A DNA stretch of 64,000 bases from Acidovorax sp. MR-S7 (GTDB lineage Bacteria > Pseudomonadota > Gammaproteobacteria > Burkholderiales > Burkholderiaceae_C), in the NCBI RefSeq assembly GCF_000400995.2, contig NZ_DF238903.1, positions 1 through 64,000 on the forward strand, read 5' to 3'. Of the stretch, positions 8,147 through 16,917 are shown in pieces. Position 1 is the stretch's first letter. The number at the start of each line of letters is the position of its first letter. The notes under the pieces were generated by a model that searched no databases, was not told where the DNA came from, and was given only the letters and a program-made list of their open reading frames with translations. Both the position numbers and the translations under genes were made by a program.

Positions 8147-8274
8147 GCTGGTTCTGTTCTTGGCGTGGGGGCGGAACTTAGCATGCCGCGCTGCCGCCTG
8201 CCTGACGCCATGTCAAGCGCCCGCGGCACGCCGGGGAACTGCCCGCCCCCGGCACCGCGGCGGCGTCTGGTGTA

Positions 8275-9183
8275 TTAGCGCCGGGCCGCCAGGGCCTTGC
8301 CCACCTCGTTCGTGCCCTGGGCGGAGCCGCTCTGCGGCACCTGCTCGCCCGTGCGGTCGGTCGCTTCGGCCAGGCGGGCGGCGAGCTGCTCGGGCACGTC
8401 TGCGCCGATGCCCAGGTGGATGCCCTGCGTGAGCGTGATGTGCGCCGCCTCGAACGTGCCCGCGCCAGCGCACAGGATGGCGCGCGTGGGCGCGCTCTCG
8501 TGCGCCAGCACCAGCATGGCGGGCACGACGGCCTCGGGCTGGAGGGCGTCGAACACCTCCTGGGGGAACAGCCCCTCGGTCATGCGCGTGGCCGCCGTGG
8601 GTGCCAGGGCGTTCACGTGGATGCCGTACTTGGCGCCTTCGATGGCCAGGGTCTGCATCAGCCCCACCTGGGCGAGCTTGGCCGCGCCGTAGTTGGCCTG
8701 GCCGAAGTTGCCGTACAGGCCCGTGGACGAGGTGGTCATCACGATGCGCCCGTAGTTCTGCGCCTGCATGTGCGGCCACACGGCCTTGCAGCAGTGCGCC
8801 GCGCCCATGAGGTGCACCTGCACCACCAGGGCGAAGTCGGCCATGTCCATCTTGGCGAACGACTTGTCGCGCAGGATGCCGGCGTTGTTGACCAGCACGT
8901 CCACGCGGCCCCAGGCATCGACGGCCTGCTGCACCATGGCCTGCACGGCGGCGAAGTCGGTGACCGACGCGCCGTTGGCCAGCGCCTCGCCGCCCGCGGC
9001 GCGGATCTCGTCGACCACCGCCTGCGCGGCCGTGGCCGCGCCTCCGCTGCCGTCCACCGCGCCGCCCAGGTCGTTGACCAGCACCTTGGCGCCGCGCGCG
9101 GCCAGCGCCAGCGCATGCTGGCGCCCCAGGCCGCCGCCCGCGCCGGTCACGATGGCCACGCGGCCTTGGAAGTCGAGGGTCAT
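8275..9183 (-). CDS. SDR family oxidoreductase (hydroxysteroid dehydrogenase type 4-like)
   Basis: A 302-residue short-chain dehydrogenase resembling the N-terminal dehydrogenase domain of peroxisomal multifunctional enzyme type 2 and FabG-like (3R)-hydroxyacyl-CoA dehydrogenases. Motifs: TGAGGGLGRQHA (cofactor glycine-rich loop, about residues 12-23), NNAG (about 97), the catalytic Ser region MTTSSTGLYG and YGAAK (Tyr and Lys of the active site). The C-terminal extension past residue 240 is typical of this subgroup. AGGAGA (complement of 9192-9197) precedes the ATG. It is probably NAD(P)-dependent oxidation of an acyl-CoA or related alcohol; the substrate is not decided. Confidence 0.87.
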   Translation of the reverse strand: MTLDFQGRVAIVTGAGGGLGRQHALALAARGAKVLVNDLGGAVDGSGGAATAAQAVVDEIRAAGGEALANGASVTDFAAVQAMVQQAVDAWGRVDVLVNNAGILRDKSFAKMDMADFALVVQVHLMGAAHCCKAVWPHMQAQNYGRIVMTTSSTGLYGNFGQANYGAAKLAQVGLMQTLAIEGAKYGIHVNALAPTAATRMTEGLFPQEVFDALQPEAVVPAMLVLAHESAPTRAILCAGAGTFEAAHITLTQGIHLGIGADVPEQLAARLAEATDRTGEQVPQSGSAQGTNEVGKALAARR

Positions 9184-9216
9184 GTCGAGGATCTCCTGAT
9201 GATGTGATGTCAAAAA

Positions 9217-9262
9217 CAATAGCTTTCCGCGCTTGCCCAGCAAGCGCGGGAGGCCTATTTTG
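9217..9262. repeat. Interspersed palindromic repeat, orientation A, with compensatory stem
   Basis: AATAGCTTT CCGCGCTTGC CCA GCAAGCGCGG GAGGCCTATTTTG. The stem (9227-9236 with 9240-9249) is fully paired although its bases differ from the CCAGCGCTTG consensus on both arms: a compensatory change. Confidence 0.75.
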
Positions 9263-9275
9263 CTTGAAGCCCGGC

Positions 9276-10181
9276 TCAGCCGTAGCGCACCGGCGTGCTG
9301 TGGCGCGGGTCCTGGTGCCAGGCCCAGTAGGTGTCCGCCAGGCGCCGGGTGACCGGGCCCACCACGCCGTCGCCCACAGGCGCGCCATCCACCCGCGTGA
9401 CGGGCAGCACGCCGCCGCCGGAGGAGGACAGGAAGGCCTCGCGCGCGCCGCGCAGCTCGGCGGCGGGCAGCGCGCGCACTTCCACGGGCAGGCCGAGCGA
9501 CTGCGCGATCTCGAGCACCGTGCGGCGCGTGATGCCCTCCAGCACGCCCGCGGCCGGGGTGACCAGCACGCCCTGCGCGTTGACGCAGAACACGTTGAAG
9601 CCCGGCCCCTCCACCACGTGGCCCGCGCCGTCGCCCAGCACCACGGTGTCGGCGCCTGCATCCAGCGCGCCAAGCAGGCCCATGGTGAGGTCGTTCCAGT
9701 GGTAGTTCTTGGCGCGCGCGTCCACGCTGGCCGACGGGATGCGCGGCACCGCGCTCACCTGCAGGTGCAGGCCGCGCTCGCGCTGCGCCTCGTTGGCGAT
9801 CCACACATAGGGCACGGCGAAGGCGTAGAACTGGTTGACCGCCTGGCGCGGGTCGCGCGAGCCCCAGGGCGGCTGGCCGCGCGTGGCGATCATCTCCACA
9901 TAGGCGCTGCGCAGGCCCGACAGGCGCACGCACTCCTCCAGCACGGCCGTGACCTGCGCCGCCGTGCGCCCCGGATCGAGCCTGAAGCGCGCGCAGCTCG
10001 CCATGAAGCGCTCCAGGTGCGCGTCGAGCCGGAAGAACGCGCCCTCCCACACGGTGACCACGTCGTAGGCCGCGTCGGAGCGCAGGAATCCCCAGTCGGT
10101 GATCGGGATGGCAGCCTCGCCGATGGGGACGTACCGGCCGCGCACGTAGGCGGCGCCCTGGGAGAAGTCGGGGGTGCTCAT
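9276..10181 (-). CDS. Class IV (branched-chain / D-amino-acid type) aminotransferase
   Basis: A 301-residue fold-type IV PLP enzyme. The N-terminal segment YVRGRYVPIGEAAIPITDWGFLRSDAAYD (core IPITDWGFLRSD) is the usual opening of D-alanine/branched-chain aminotransferases. The likely PLP lysine is in ARAKNYHWNDL near residue 160, and the phosphate-binding EGITRRTVLEIA is near 220. Related proteins include D-amino-acid and R-selective amine transaminases, so substrate and stereopreference are open. The ATG at 10181 is preferred; an ATG at 10190 is possible. It lies on the same strand as, and upstream of, the SDR gene, separated by a palindromic repeat. Confidence 0.85.
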   Translation of the reverse strand: MSTPDFSQGAAYVRGRYVPIGEAAIPITDWGFLRSDAAYDVVTVWEGAFFRLDAHLERFMASCARFRLDPGRTAAQVTAVLEECVRLSGLRSAYVEMIATRGQPPWGSRDPRQAVNQFYAFAVPYVWIANEAQRERGLHLQVSAVPRIPSASVDARAKNYHWNDLTMGLLGALDAGADTVVLGDGAGHVVEGPGFNVFCVNAQGVLVTPAAGVLEGITRRTVLEIAQSLGLPVEVRALPAAELRGAREAFLSSSGGGVLPVTRVDGAPVGDGVVGPVTRRLADTYWAWHQDPRHSTPVRYG

Positions 10182-10225
10182 GCGCCCCATGTTCGCATGC
10201 GCCCGCGCCGCGCGGCCAGGCTTGC

Positions 10226-10435
10226 GGGTTATCCCTGGGCGCGCTGGACAATCGTGTGGATAACCCTGGACAAGCGCTGTATGGCCCGCGCAAGTGGTTG
10301 ATCCGCAAGGATTTCTCTTGCATTGCTGAAAATTTGGGCAGGCCGGCCGCAGGTTATCCCGCCCGCCGTTGGACAATCATGGGGATAACTTTGGACAACC
10401 GCTGTATGGCGTGCCCAAGTGCTTGATTTGCAAGG
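10226..10435. repeat. Two diverged 85-base direct repeats rich in DnaA-box-like words
   Basis: Copy 1 is 10226-10310 and copy 2 is 10351-10435, equal in length, aligned without gaps, and roughly three-quarters identical by eye. Each holds GGTTATCCC, TGGACAATC, a (T/G)G(T/G)GGATAAC word and TGGACAA in the same order. They fill most of the 371-base gap between the class IV aminotransferase and the ferredoxin gene (10182-10552), the longest gap in the window. No gene is visible in it. Confidence 0.7.
10255..10263 (-). promoter_or_regulatory. Perfect DnaA box
   Basis: TGTGGATAA is the exact reverse complement of the strong DnaA box TTATCCACA. It lies in copy 1 of the direct repeat; in copy 2 the same place reads TGGGGATAA, one base off. 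DnaA binding here is inferred. Confidence 0.5.
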
Positions 10436-10490
10436 CGGCACGCTGCGCTGCCTGTTTTTTAAGCACGCGGGCCGGCCACCACGGACTATC

Positions 10491-10540
10491 GATTTCATAG
10501 CTGCCAGCGCTTGATGGACGAGCGCCGGAGGCGATTTTTA
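10491..10540. repeat. Interspersed palindromic repeat, orientation A
   Basis: GATTTCATAGCTGCCAGCGC then TTGATGGACGAGCGCCGGAGGCGATTTTTA. The outer flanks match other copies; the inner stem is imperfect (GCGCTTG against GAGCGC). It lies just upstream of the ferredoxin gene. Confidence 0.65.
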
Positions 10541-10552
10541 CCCTTGACCGAC

Positions 10553-10849
10553 ATGAACGCACCCGCCCCCCTGCCCTTCTTCATCGCCCGCGTAGGCGAC
10601 GACGGCACGCAATGCGACGCCTGGCCCCAGCAGCCGTTGCTGGTGTCGCTGGAGCAAGGCGGCATCGACTGGCCCAGCTCCTGCCGCAACGGCACCTGCC
10701 GCACCTGCATCGGCATGCTCGCCGAGGGCCAGGTGCGCTACGAGGTGGAGTGGCCCGGCCTCTCGCCCGAGGAAAAGGCCGAGGGCTGCGTGCTGCCCTG
10801 CGTGGCGTATCCGCTGAGCGACGTCAAACTCGAGGCGCCCGGCATCTGA
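10553..10849 (+). CDS. Plant-type 2Fe-2S ferredoxin
   Basis: A 98-residue soluble ferredoxin with the canonical cluster ligands [13 protein letters not shown] (Cys-x4-Cys-x2-Cys, about residues 43-51) and a fourth Cys in CVLPCVAYP (about 84). It acts as a small one-electron carrier; the partner is not evident from neighbours. The ATG at 10553 ([10 protein letters not shown]) is chosen; upstream in-frame starts at 10511/10514 lie in the repeat. It is 117 bases before ribB on the same strand. Confidence 0.88.
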   Translation: MNAPAPLPFFIARVGDDGTQCDAWPQQPLLVSLEQGGIDWPSSCRNGTCRTCIGMLAEGQVRYEVEWPGLSPEEKAEGCVLPCVAYPLSDVKLEAPGI

Positions 10850-10966
10850 CCGGCTGGACTAAAATCGCGCGCTTCGGGATCGACGCATCCCTTAAGCCGT
10901 GCGGCCCGTGAGGCGCATCGCCTGTTCCTTGACCTGGGCGCGCGGCCATCCACCCGAAAGCCCTGC

Positions 10967-12088
10967 ATGAATTCCCCCCTCACGCCTGTGCCGATCTCGC
11001 CCGTCGAGGACATCGTGGCCGAGCTGGCTGCCGGCCGCATCGTGATCCTCGTGGACGAGGAAGACCGCGAGAACGAAGGCGACCTGGTGATCGCCGCCGA
11101 CCACGTGACGCCCGAGGCCATCAACTTCATGGCCCGCTTCGGCCGCGGCCTGGTCTGCCTGACCCTCACGCGCGAGCGCTGCGAGCGCCTGCAGCTGCCG
11201 CCCATGGCGGCGCGCAACGGCACCAAGATGGGCACGGCGTTCACCGTCTCCATCGAGGCGGCCGAGGGCGTGACCACCGGCATCTCCGCCGCCGACCGTG
11301 CGCGCACGGTGCAGGCCGCCGTGGCGCCCGGCGCCGTGGCCGCCGACCTGGTGCAGCCCGGCCACATCTTCCCGCTGCAGGCGGTGGACGGCGGCGTGCT
11401 CATGCGCGCCGGCCACACCGAGGCCGGCTGCGACCTGGCCGCCATGGCCGGCTGCAGCCCCGCCGCCGTGATCTGCGAGGTGATGAAGGACGACGGCACC
11501 ATGGCCCGCCTGCCCGACCTGCAGCTCTTCGCGGCCGAGCACGGCATCAAGATCGGCACCATCGTCGACCTGATCGAGCACCGCAGCCGCACCGAATCGC
11601 TGGTCACGAGCGTGGGCTCGCGGGTGCTGCACACCGCCTTCGGCGAATTCACCGCCCACGCCTTCCGCGACGCGCCCAGCCAGGCCGTGCACCTGGCGCT
11701 GGTCAAGGGCCAGTGGGACGCACAGACCAGCGTGCCCGTGCGCGTGCACGAGCCGCTGTCGGTGCTGGACGCGCTGGAAACCGGCCGCGCCATGCACTCC
11801 TGGAGCCTGGACGCCAGCCTGCGCCACATCGCCAGCCACGGCTGCGGCGTGGCCGTGCTGCTGAACTGCGGCGAGACGGCCGAGCAGCTGCTGGAGCAGT
11901 TCGAGGGCAAGGCCCGCGCCGCCCAGGCGCCCGAGCGCGGCCGCATGGACCTGCGCACCTACGGCGTGGGCGCGCAGATCCTGCGCGACGTGGGCGTGGC
12001 CCGCATGCAGCTCATGGGCCAGCCGCGCCGCATGCCCAGCATGGCGGGCTACGGGCTCGAAATCACCGGCTACATCTCCAAGGAGTAA
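10967..12088 (+). CDS. ribB: 3,4-dihydroxy-2-butanone 4-phosphate synthase fused to degenerate GTP cyclohydrolase II-like domain (RibBX)
   Basis: A 373-residue protein for riboflavin synthesis. The N-terminal ~205 residues are an intact RibB domain converting ribulose 5-phosphate to 3,4-dihydroxy-2-butanone 4-phosphate: [16 protein letters not shown] (acidic metal loop), [12 protein letters not shown] and [13 protein letters not shown] are visible. The C-terminal ~165 residues look like GTP cyclohydrolase II but lack its zinc cysteine cluster; where GE(C)LTGD-F-S-RCDCG is expected there is [21 protein letters not shown]. This architecture is known in proteobacteria as RibBX, where the second domain is not catalytic. 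A separate RibA must therefore exist elsewhere. ribH follows three bases later. No FMN riboswitch consensus is visible upstream. Confidence 0.93.
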   Translation: MNSPLTPVPISPVEDIVAELAAGRIVILVDEEDRENEGDLVIAADHVTPEAINFMARFGRGLVCLTLTRERCERLQLPPMAARNGTKMGTAFTVSIEAAEGVTTGISAADRARTVQAAVAPGAVAADLVQPGHIFPLQAVDGGVLMRAGHTEAGCDLAAMAGCSPAAVICEVMKDDGTMARLPDLQLFAAEHGIKIGTIVDLIEHRSRTESLVTSVGSRVLHTAFGEFTAHAFRDAPSQAVHLALVKGQWDAQTSVPVRVHEPLSVLDALETGRAMHSWSLDASLRHIASHGCGVAVLLNCGETAEQLLEQFEGKARAAQAPERGRMDLRTYGVGAQILRDVGVARMQLMGQPRRMPSMAGYGLEITGYISKE

Positions 12089-12091
12089 ACC

Positions 12092-12556
12092 ATGTTTGGC
12101 GCAGAAAAAGGAACGGCGGACAAACTCGACGGCCGCAAGCTGCACATCGGCATCGTGCAGGCCCGCTTCAACGAGAGCATCACCAACAGCCTGGCGGCGG
12201 CCTGCCGCGCCGAGCTGCTGCGGCTGGGCGTGCAGGACAAGCACATCCGCCACGTGCTGGTGCCCGGCGCGCTGGAGGTGCCGGTGGCGCTGCAGGCCAT
12301 GGCCGAGCGCGACGAGTTCGACGCGCTGATCGCGCTGGGCTGCATCATCCGCGGCGAGACCTACCACTTCGAGCTGGTGGCCAACGAGTCGGGCGCAGGC
12401 GTCACGCGCCTGGCGCTGGACTACCAGGTGCCGATCGCCAACGCCATCATCACCACCGAGAACCTGGAACAGGCCATCGCCCGCCAGACGGACAAGGGCG
12501 TGGACGCGGCCCGCGTGGCCGTGGAAATGGCGAACCTGCTGGAGGAGCTGTCGTGA
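12092..12556 (+). CDS. ribH: 6,7-dimethyl-8-ribityllumazine synthase
   Basis: A 154-residue lumazine synthase, condensing 5-amino-6-ribitylaminouracil with the product of RibB in the penultimate step of riboflavin synthesis. Family segments are [44 protein letters not shown] (with the catalytic His region) and [15 protein letters not shown]. It starts three bases after ribB and its stop overlaps the GTG start of nusB (GTGA), so the three genes are likely co-transcribed and coupled. Confidence 0.96.
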   Translation: MFGAEKGTADKLDGRKLHIGIVQARFNESITNSLAAACRAELLRLGVQDKHIRHVLVPGALEVPVALQAMAERDEFDALIALGCIIRGETYHFELVANESGAGVTRLALDYQVPIANAIITTENLEQAIARQTDKGVDAARVAVEMANLLEELS

Positions 12557-13089
12557 CCGAACCCACCACCACGCCCGAGCAACCCGGGCGCCCGCCGCGC
12601 CAGCCGCGCACCGGCACCACCAGCACCGGGGCGCGCAAGGCCGGCTCCAAGTCCAACCGCAGCCGCGCGCGCGAATTCGCGCTGCAGGCGCTCTACCAGC
12701 ACCTGGTGGGCGGCAACGACGCCACCGCCATCGACCTGTTCACGCGCGACCTCTCGGGCTTCCACAAGGCCGACGCGGCGCACTACGACGCGCTGCTGCA
12801 CGGCTGCATCGAGGGCGCGCAGGCGCTGGACGCGCTGATCGCCCCCAAGCTCGACCGCAAGATGAGCGAGATCTCGCCCATCGAGCACGCGGTGATGTGG
12901 ATCGGCGTCTACGAGTTCCAGCACTGCCTGGACGTGCCCTGGCGCGTGGTCATCAACGAATGCATCGAGCTGGCCAAGGAGTTCGGCGGCACCGACGGGC
13001 ACAAGTACGTCAACGGCGTGCTGGGCGGCCTGGCGCCCCAGCTGCGCGAGGCGGAGGTGGCGGCCGACAAGGCGGCGGGCAAGGCATGA
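12553..13089 (+). CDS. nusB: Transcription antitermination factor NusB
   Basis: A 178-residue NusB, the RNA-binding partner of NusE (S10) in rRNA antitermination. The conserved body starts at [15 protein letters not shown] (about residue 40) and includes [22 protein letters not shown] and [28 protein letters not shown] (core [20 protein letters not shown]). The first ~38 residues are a Pro/Thr/Lys-rich extension not found in short NusB proteins but usual in this bacterial family. GTG start at 12553 overlaps the ribH stop. The ribH-nusB pairing is common in bacteria. Confidence 0.95.
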   Translation: MTEPTTTPEQPGRPPRQPRTGTTSTGARKAGSKSNRSRAREFALQALYQHLVGGNDATAIDLFTRDLSGFHKADAAHYDALLHGCIEGAQALDALIAPKLDRKMSEISPIEHAVMWIGVYEFQHCLDVPWRVVINECIELAKEFGGTDGHKYVNGVLGGLAPQLREAEVAADKAAGKA

Positions 13090-14270
13090 GGTTTTCCACC
13101 CGCGCCGAGCGCATCGAACCCTTCTACGTGATGGAAGTCGCCAAGGCCGCGCAGGCCCTGGCGCGCGAGGCCGCAGGCACGGCCGAGCCCATGATCTTCC
13201 TGAACATCGGCGAGCCCGACTTCACCGCGCCGCCGCTGGTGCAGGAAGCAGCCGACCGCGCCATGCGCGCGGGCCATACGCAGTACACGCAGGCGCTGGG
13301 GCTCGACGCATTGCGCGAGCGCATCAGCGGCTGGTATGCCCAGCGCTTCGGCGTCGACGTGCCCGCGCGGCGCATCGTGGTCACGGCCGGCGCGTCGGCC
13401 GCGCTGCAGCTCGCCTGCCTGGCGCTGATCGAGGCCGGCGACGAGATCCTGATGCCCGACCCCAGCTACCCCTGCAACCGCCACTTCGTGAGCGCGGCCG
13501 AGGGCAAGGCGGTACTGATCCCCACCACGGCCGAGGAGCGCTTCCAGCTGAGCGCCGCCAAGGTCGAGGCCGCCTGGGGCCCGAAGACGCGCGGCGTGCT
13601 GCTCGCCTCGCCTTCCAACCCCACGGGCACCTCCATCGCCCCCGATGAACTGCGCCGCATCCAGGGCGTGGTGCGCGCACGCGGCGGCATCACGCTGATC
13701 GACGAGATCTACCTGGGTCTGTCCTACGACGAGGCCTTCGGCCAGACCGCTCTGGCGCTGGGCGACGACGTCATCAGCATCAACAGCTTCAGCAAGTACT
13801 TCAACATGACCGGCTGGCGCCTGGGCTGGATGGTGGTGCCCGACGCCATGGTGCCGGTGGTCGAGCGCCTGGCGCAGAACCTGTTCATCTGCGCCTCGGC
13901 CATCTCGCAGCATGCCGCGCTGGCCTGCTTCGAGAAGGACAGCATCGCCGAGTACGAGCGCCGCCGTGCGGAGTTCAAGGCGCGGCGCGACTTCTTCATC
14001 CCCGCGCTGCAATCGCTGGGCCTGACGGTGCCCGTGATGCCCGACGGCGCCTTCTACGCCTGGGCCGACTGCACGCAGGCCGCGCAGACGCTGGGCGTGT
14101 CGGGCAGCTGGGACTTCGCCTTCGCGCTGATGCGCCGCGCGCACCTGGCCATCACGCCGGGGCGCGACTTCGGCACGGCGGACACGGGGCGCTTCGTGCG
14201 CTTTTCCACCGCCAGCTCCATGGCGCAGCTGCAGGAATCGGTGGCGCGCCTGCGCGCCCTGCTGGGCTGA
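13086..14270 (+). CDS. Class I/II pyridoxal-phosphate aminotransferase
   Basis: A 394-residue fold-type I aminotransferase of the AspC/AlaA group. PLP-binding features: [14 protein letters not shown] (phosphate region, about 102), SNPTGT (about 176), and the lysine in [19 protein letters not shown] (about 236), followed by the substrate carboxylate Arg in [11 protein letters not shown] near the C-terminus. The ATG at 13086 overlaps the nusB stop by four bases. The amino-acid substrate is not determined; the position behind nusB is typical for Comamonadaceae and says little about function. Confidence 0.88.
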   Translation: MRFSTRAERIEPFYVMEVAKAAQALAREAAGTAEPMIFLNIGEPDFTAPPLVQEAADRAMRAGHTQYTQALGLDALRERISGWYAQRFGVDVPARRIVVTAGASAALQLACLALIEAGDEILMPDPSYPCNRHFVSAAEGKAVLIPTTAEERFQLSAAKVEAAWGPKTRGVLLASPSNPTGTSIAPDELRRIQGVVRARGGITLIDEIYLGLSYDEAFGQTALALGDDVISINSFSKYFNMTGWRLGWMVVPDAMVPVVERLAQNLFICASAISQHAALACFEKDSIAEYERRRAEFKARRDFFIPALQSLGLTVPVMPDGAFYAWADCTQAAQTLGVSGSWDFAFALMRRAHLAITPGRDFGTADTGRFVRFSTASSMAQLQESVARLRALLG

Positions 14271-14275
14271 GGCGC

Positions 14276-14698
14276 ATGGCGTTCGAGTGGCCGGTGCGCG
14301 TCTACTGGGAGGACACGGATGCCGGCGGCATCGTGTTCTACGCCAACTACCTCAAGTTCTTCGAACGCGCGCGCACCGAGTGGCTGCGCTCGCGGGGCCT
14401 GGGCCAGCAGCGGCTGCGGGAACTCACGGGCGGCATGTTTGTCGTAACCGACGCGCGCCTGCGCTACCTGCGCTCCGCCCGGCTGGACGATGAACTGATT
14501 GTTACCGCCAGCGTGCGGGAAAGCGGCCGGGCATCGCTCACAATCGAGCAGCAGGCGCTCCTGAAACCAGAGCAGATGAACCCAGATACCTCCCCCGCCC
14601 TGCTGTGCGAAGGCACCATCCGCATCGGCTGGGTCCAAGCCGCCACCCTGCGCCCCGCGCGCATCCCAGGCTCCCTGCTGGAACGACTTTCATCATGA
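14276..14698 (+). CDS. ybgC: Tol-Pal associated acyl-CoA thioesterase YbgC
   Basis: A 140-residue hotdog-fold thioesterase. The catalytic motif WEDTDAGGIVFYANYLKFFE (about residues 9-28), with the acidic residue of the DTDxxG loop, is intact. It starts five bases after the aminotransferase and its stop overlaps tolQ by four bases (ATGA), the standard ybgC-tolQRA order. Known role in relatives: hydrolysis of acyl-CoA or acyl-ACP linked to phospholipid metabolism at the envelope. Confidence 0.94.
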   Translation: MAFEWPVRVYWEDTDAGGIVFYANYLKFFERARTEWLRSRGLGQQRLRELTGGMFVVTDARLRYLRSARLDDELIVTASVRESGRASLTIEQQALLKPEQMNPDTSPALLCEGTIRIGWVQAATLRPARIPGSLLERLSS

Positions 14699-15396
14699 AT
14701 TCCCAAGACATGTCCATCCTGAGCCTCGTGCTCAACGCGAGCTGGGTGGTGCAGCTCGTCATGCTGCTGCTGATCGGCGTCTCCATCGCCAGCTGGGCGG
14801 CCATCTTCCGCAAGCTGTTCGCCCTCAAGCGCGTGAAGTCGCTCAACGACGAGTTCGAGCGCGACTTCTGGTCCGGCACCAGCCTCAACGACCTGTACGC
14901 CGCCGCCGCGCAGAACGCCAAGCACGCCGGCCCCATGGAACGCATCTTCGCCAGCGGCATGCGCGAATACCACAAGCTGCGCGAGCGCCGCATCGGCGAC
15001 CCCGGCACGCTGCTGGACGGCGCGCGCCGCGCCATGCGCGCGAGCTTCCAGCGCGAGATGGACGTGATCGAATCCAGCCTCTCGTTCCTCGGCTCCGTCG
15101 CCTCCGTCAGCCCCTACGTGGGCCTGTTCGGCACCGTGTGGGGGATCATGCACGCCTTCACCGGCTTCGCGGGCATGGAGCAGGTCACGCTGGCCACCGT
15201 GGCGCCGGGCATCGCCGAGGCGCTGGTGGCCACGGCCATCGGCCTGTTCGCCGCCATCCCCGCCGTGATCGCCTACAACCGCTTCGCGCGCGACATCGAC
15301 CGCGTGGCCACGCACCAGGAGACCTTCATCGAGGAGTTCTCCAACATCCTGCAGCGCAACCTGGGCGCGCACCCCGCATCGCCCTCGGGGCATTGA
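14695..15396 (+). CDS. tolQ: Tol-Pal system motor protein TolQ
   Basis: A 233-residue inner-membrane protein of the TolQ/ExbB/MotA family with three transmembrane segments (about 15-37, 135-160 and 170-195). The family segment SVSPYVGLFGTVWGIMHAF and the stretch IAEALVATAIGLFAAIPAVIAYN are visible. With TolR it harvests proton-motive force to energise TolA for outer-membrane constriction during division. The ATG at 14695 overlaps the ybgC stop. Confidence 0.96.
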   Translation: MNSQDMSILSLVLNASWVVQLVMLLLIGVSIASWAAIFRKLFALKRVKSLNDEFERDFWSGTSLNDLYAAAAQNAKHAGPMERIFASGMREYHKLRERRIGDPGTLLDGARRAMRASFQREMDVIESSLSFLGSVASVSPYVGLFGTVWGIMHAFTGFAGMEQVTLATVAPGIAEALVATAIGLFAAIPAVIAYNRFARDIDRVATHQETFIEEFSNILQRNLGAHPASPSGH

Positions 15397-15409
15397 AGGG
15401 AGACACGGC

Positions 15410-15835
15410 ATGCCCGCAATGGCCTCGCGCGGCGGATCGCGCCGCCGCTCCATGAACGAGATCAACATGGTGCCGTTCATCGACGTGATGCTGGTGCTGC
15501 TCATCATCTTCATGGTGACCGCGCCCATGCTCACGCCCAGCTCGGTCAACGTGCCCTCGGTCGGCAAGGGCGCCAAGGTGCCCAAGACGCGCGCCGACGT
15601 GTTCGTCGAGAAGGACGGCAGCGTGCGCTTCAAGGCCGACGGCAACGAGCGCACCGTGCCGCTGCAGAACCTGGGCGCCACGGCCAGGAACTGGCTCAAG
15701 GACCAGCCCGAGGACACGCCCGTGCTCATCAGCGCGGACAAGAACGTCTCCTACGACTCCGTGATGCAGGCCATGTCCGCGCTGCAGGCCGCGGGCGTGC
15801 CGCGCGTCGCCCTGGCCGTCAAGGGCGGTGGCTGA
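15410..15835 (+). CDS. tolR: Tol-Pal system protein TolR
   Basis: A 141-residue ExbD/TolR protein with one N-terminal transmembrane helix containing the proton-carrying Asp (NMVPFIDVMLVLLIIFMVTAP, split: MVPFIDVMLVLLIIF) at about residues 17-37 and a periplasmic domain after it. It works with TolQ as a proton channel and stator. It begins 13 bases after tolQ and ends overlapping a possible GTG start of tolA. Confidence 0.95.
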   Translation: MPAMASRGGSRRRSMNEINMVPFIDVMLVLLIIFMVTAPMLTPSSVNVPSVGKGAKVPKTRADVFVEKDGSVRFKADGNERTVPLQNLGATARNWLKDQPEDTPVLISADKNVSYDSVMQAMSALQAAGVPRVALAVKGGG

Positions 15836-15845
15836 AGCGACCCGC

Positions 15846-16811
15846 ATGCACGCCACCAACGACCGCGACCAATTCGCCCCGCCCCGCCCGCCTGGCCGCA
15901 TGCGGGCCGTGGCGCTGGCCGTGCTCGCCCATGCCGTGCTCATCGGCGCCCTGACCTGGGGCGTGAACTGGAAGACCAGCGCGGACCAGCCCGCCGTGGA
16001 AGCCGAGCTGTGGGCTGCCGTGCCCCAGCAGGCCGCGCCGCGCGCCGTGGCGCCTCCGCCGCCGCCCGCGCCCGCGCCCGAACCGGCCCCGCGGCCGGCA
16101 CCGGCGCCGCCGCCGCCTCCTCCTCCGCCCCGCCAGGCCCAGCCCGATACGCGCGAGGCCGACATCGCCCTCGAGCGCGAGAAGGAGAAGAAACGCCTCG
16201 AAGAGGAAAAGAAGCGCCAGCAGCAGCTCGAACGCGAAAAGCGCGAGCGCGAACGCAAGGAAGAGGAGCGCCGCGAGCGACTGGAGCAGGAAAAGAAAGA
16301 GCGCCAGTTGGCCCAGCAGAAGGCTGAACGCGATAAGGCCGAGCGCGAAAAAGCCGAGCGTGAGAAGGCCGCCAAGGCCGAGCAGGAAAAGCAGAAGAAG
16401 CTGGCCGAGGACAAACGCAAGGCAGCCGCCGAGGCCAAGCGCGCCGAGGAATTCCGCCAGGAGCAGATGCGCCGCATCGCGGGCCTGGCCGGCGCCACGG
16501 GCGGCGAGACCGCCACGGGCACTGCGCAGCGCAGCGCCGGCCCTTCCGGAAGCTACGGCGGCAAGGTCAAGGCCAAGGTGCTGCCGAACATCGTCTTCCC
16601 CGACGCCATCACCGGCAACCCGCACGCCGAAGTAGAGGTGCGCGCCGCGCCGGACGGCACCATCGTCGGCGTTCGCATCGTGAAGGCCAGCGGCAACAAA
16701 GCGTGGGACGATGCCGTGGTGCGCGCCCTGCACAAGACCGAGACGCTGCCGCGCGACGTGGACGGGCGCGTGCCCTCGTCCATGGTGATCAGCTTCCGCC
16801 CCAAGGATTGA
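15846..16811 (+). CDS. tolA: Cell envelope integrity protein TolA
   Basis: A 321-residue TolA. One N-terminal membrane anchor (about 17-40) is followed by a proline/alanine-rich linker with runs of prolines (about 70-100), a long charged Glu/Lys/Arg helix (about 105-215) that would span the periplasm, and a C-terminal TonB-like domain (about 230-321; GNPHAEVEVRAAPDGTIVGVRIVKASG). It connects the TolQR motor to TolB/Pal at the outer membrane. The ATG at 15846 is used; a GTG at 15828 overlapping tolR would add six residues. Weak ribosome sites make the choice uncertain. Confidence 0.93.
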   Translation: MHATNDRDQFAPPRPPGRMRAVALAVLAHAVLIGALTWGVNWKTSADQPAVEAELWAAVPQQAAPRAVAPPPPPAPAPEPAPRPAPAPPPPPPPPRQAQPDTREADIALEREKEKKRLEEEKKRQQQLEREKRERERKEEERRERLEQEKKERQLAQQKAERDKAEREKAEREKAAKAEQEKQKKLAEDKRKAAAEAKRAEEFRQEQMRRIAGLAGATGGETATGTAQRSAGPSGSYGGKVKAKVLPNIVFPDAITGNPHAEVEVRAAPDGTIVGVRIVKASGNKAWDDAVVRALHKTETLPRDVDGRVPSSMVISFRPKD

Positions 16812-16845
16812 TTTCCAAAAAAGCGAGCAGCTTGCGCTCTCTGCA

Positions 16846-16881
16846 CAAGGGTTTCAATGGAAAAACACCATGAAACCCTTG
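16846..16881. terminator. Inverted repeat between convergent tolA and histidine kinase genes
   Basis: CAAGGGTTTCA (16846-16856) pairs perfectly with TGAAACCCTTG (16871-16881) around a 14-base loop. It sits between convergent genes and could end transcription from both sides, but neither side has a clear T tract. Confidence 0.4.
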
Positions 16882-16917
16882 CATGGCAAGCGCGGCAAGC
16901 TACCTTTTAGATAGCGC
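16872..16917. repeat. Interspersed palindromic repeat, orientation B, degraded left arm
   Basis: CCCTTG CATGG CAAGCGCGGCAAGCTACCTTTTAGATAGC: the right arm and the end GCTACCTTTTxxATAGC match the copy at 25165-25220. It overlaps the inverted repeat at 16846-16881 and the last codons of the kinase gene. Confidence 0.5.

Noticed and set aside
10341-10475. GGCCGGCC palindromes as a regulatory pair
   Set aside because: Such words are expected by chance in DNA of this GC content, and they do not align between the two direct repeats.
10850-10966. FMN riboswitch before ribB
   Set aside because: I looked for the conserved AGGGTGAAATTCCC and GACCGGCGGT type elements and did not find them in the 117-base leader.
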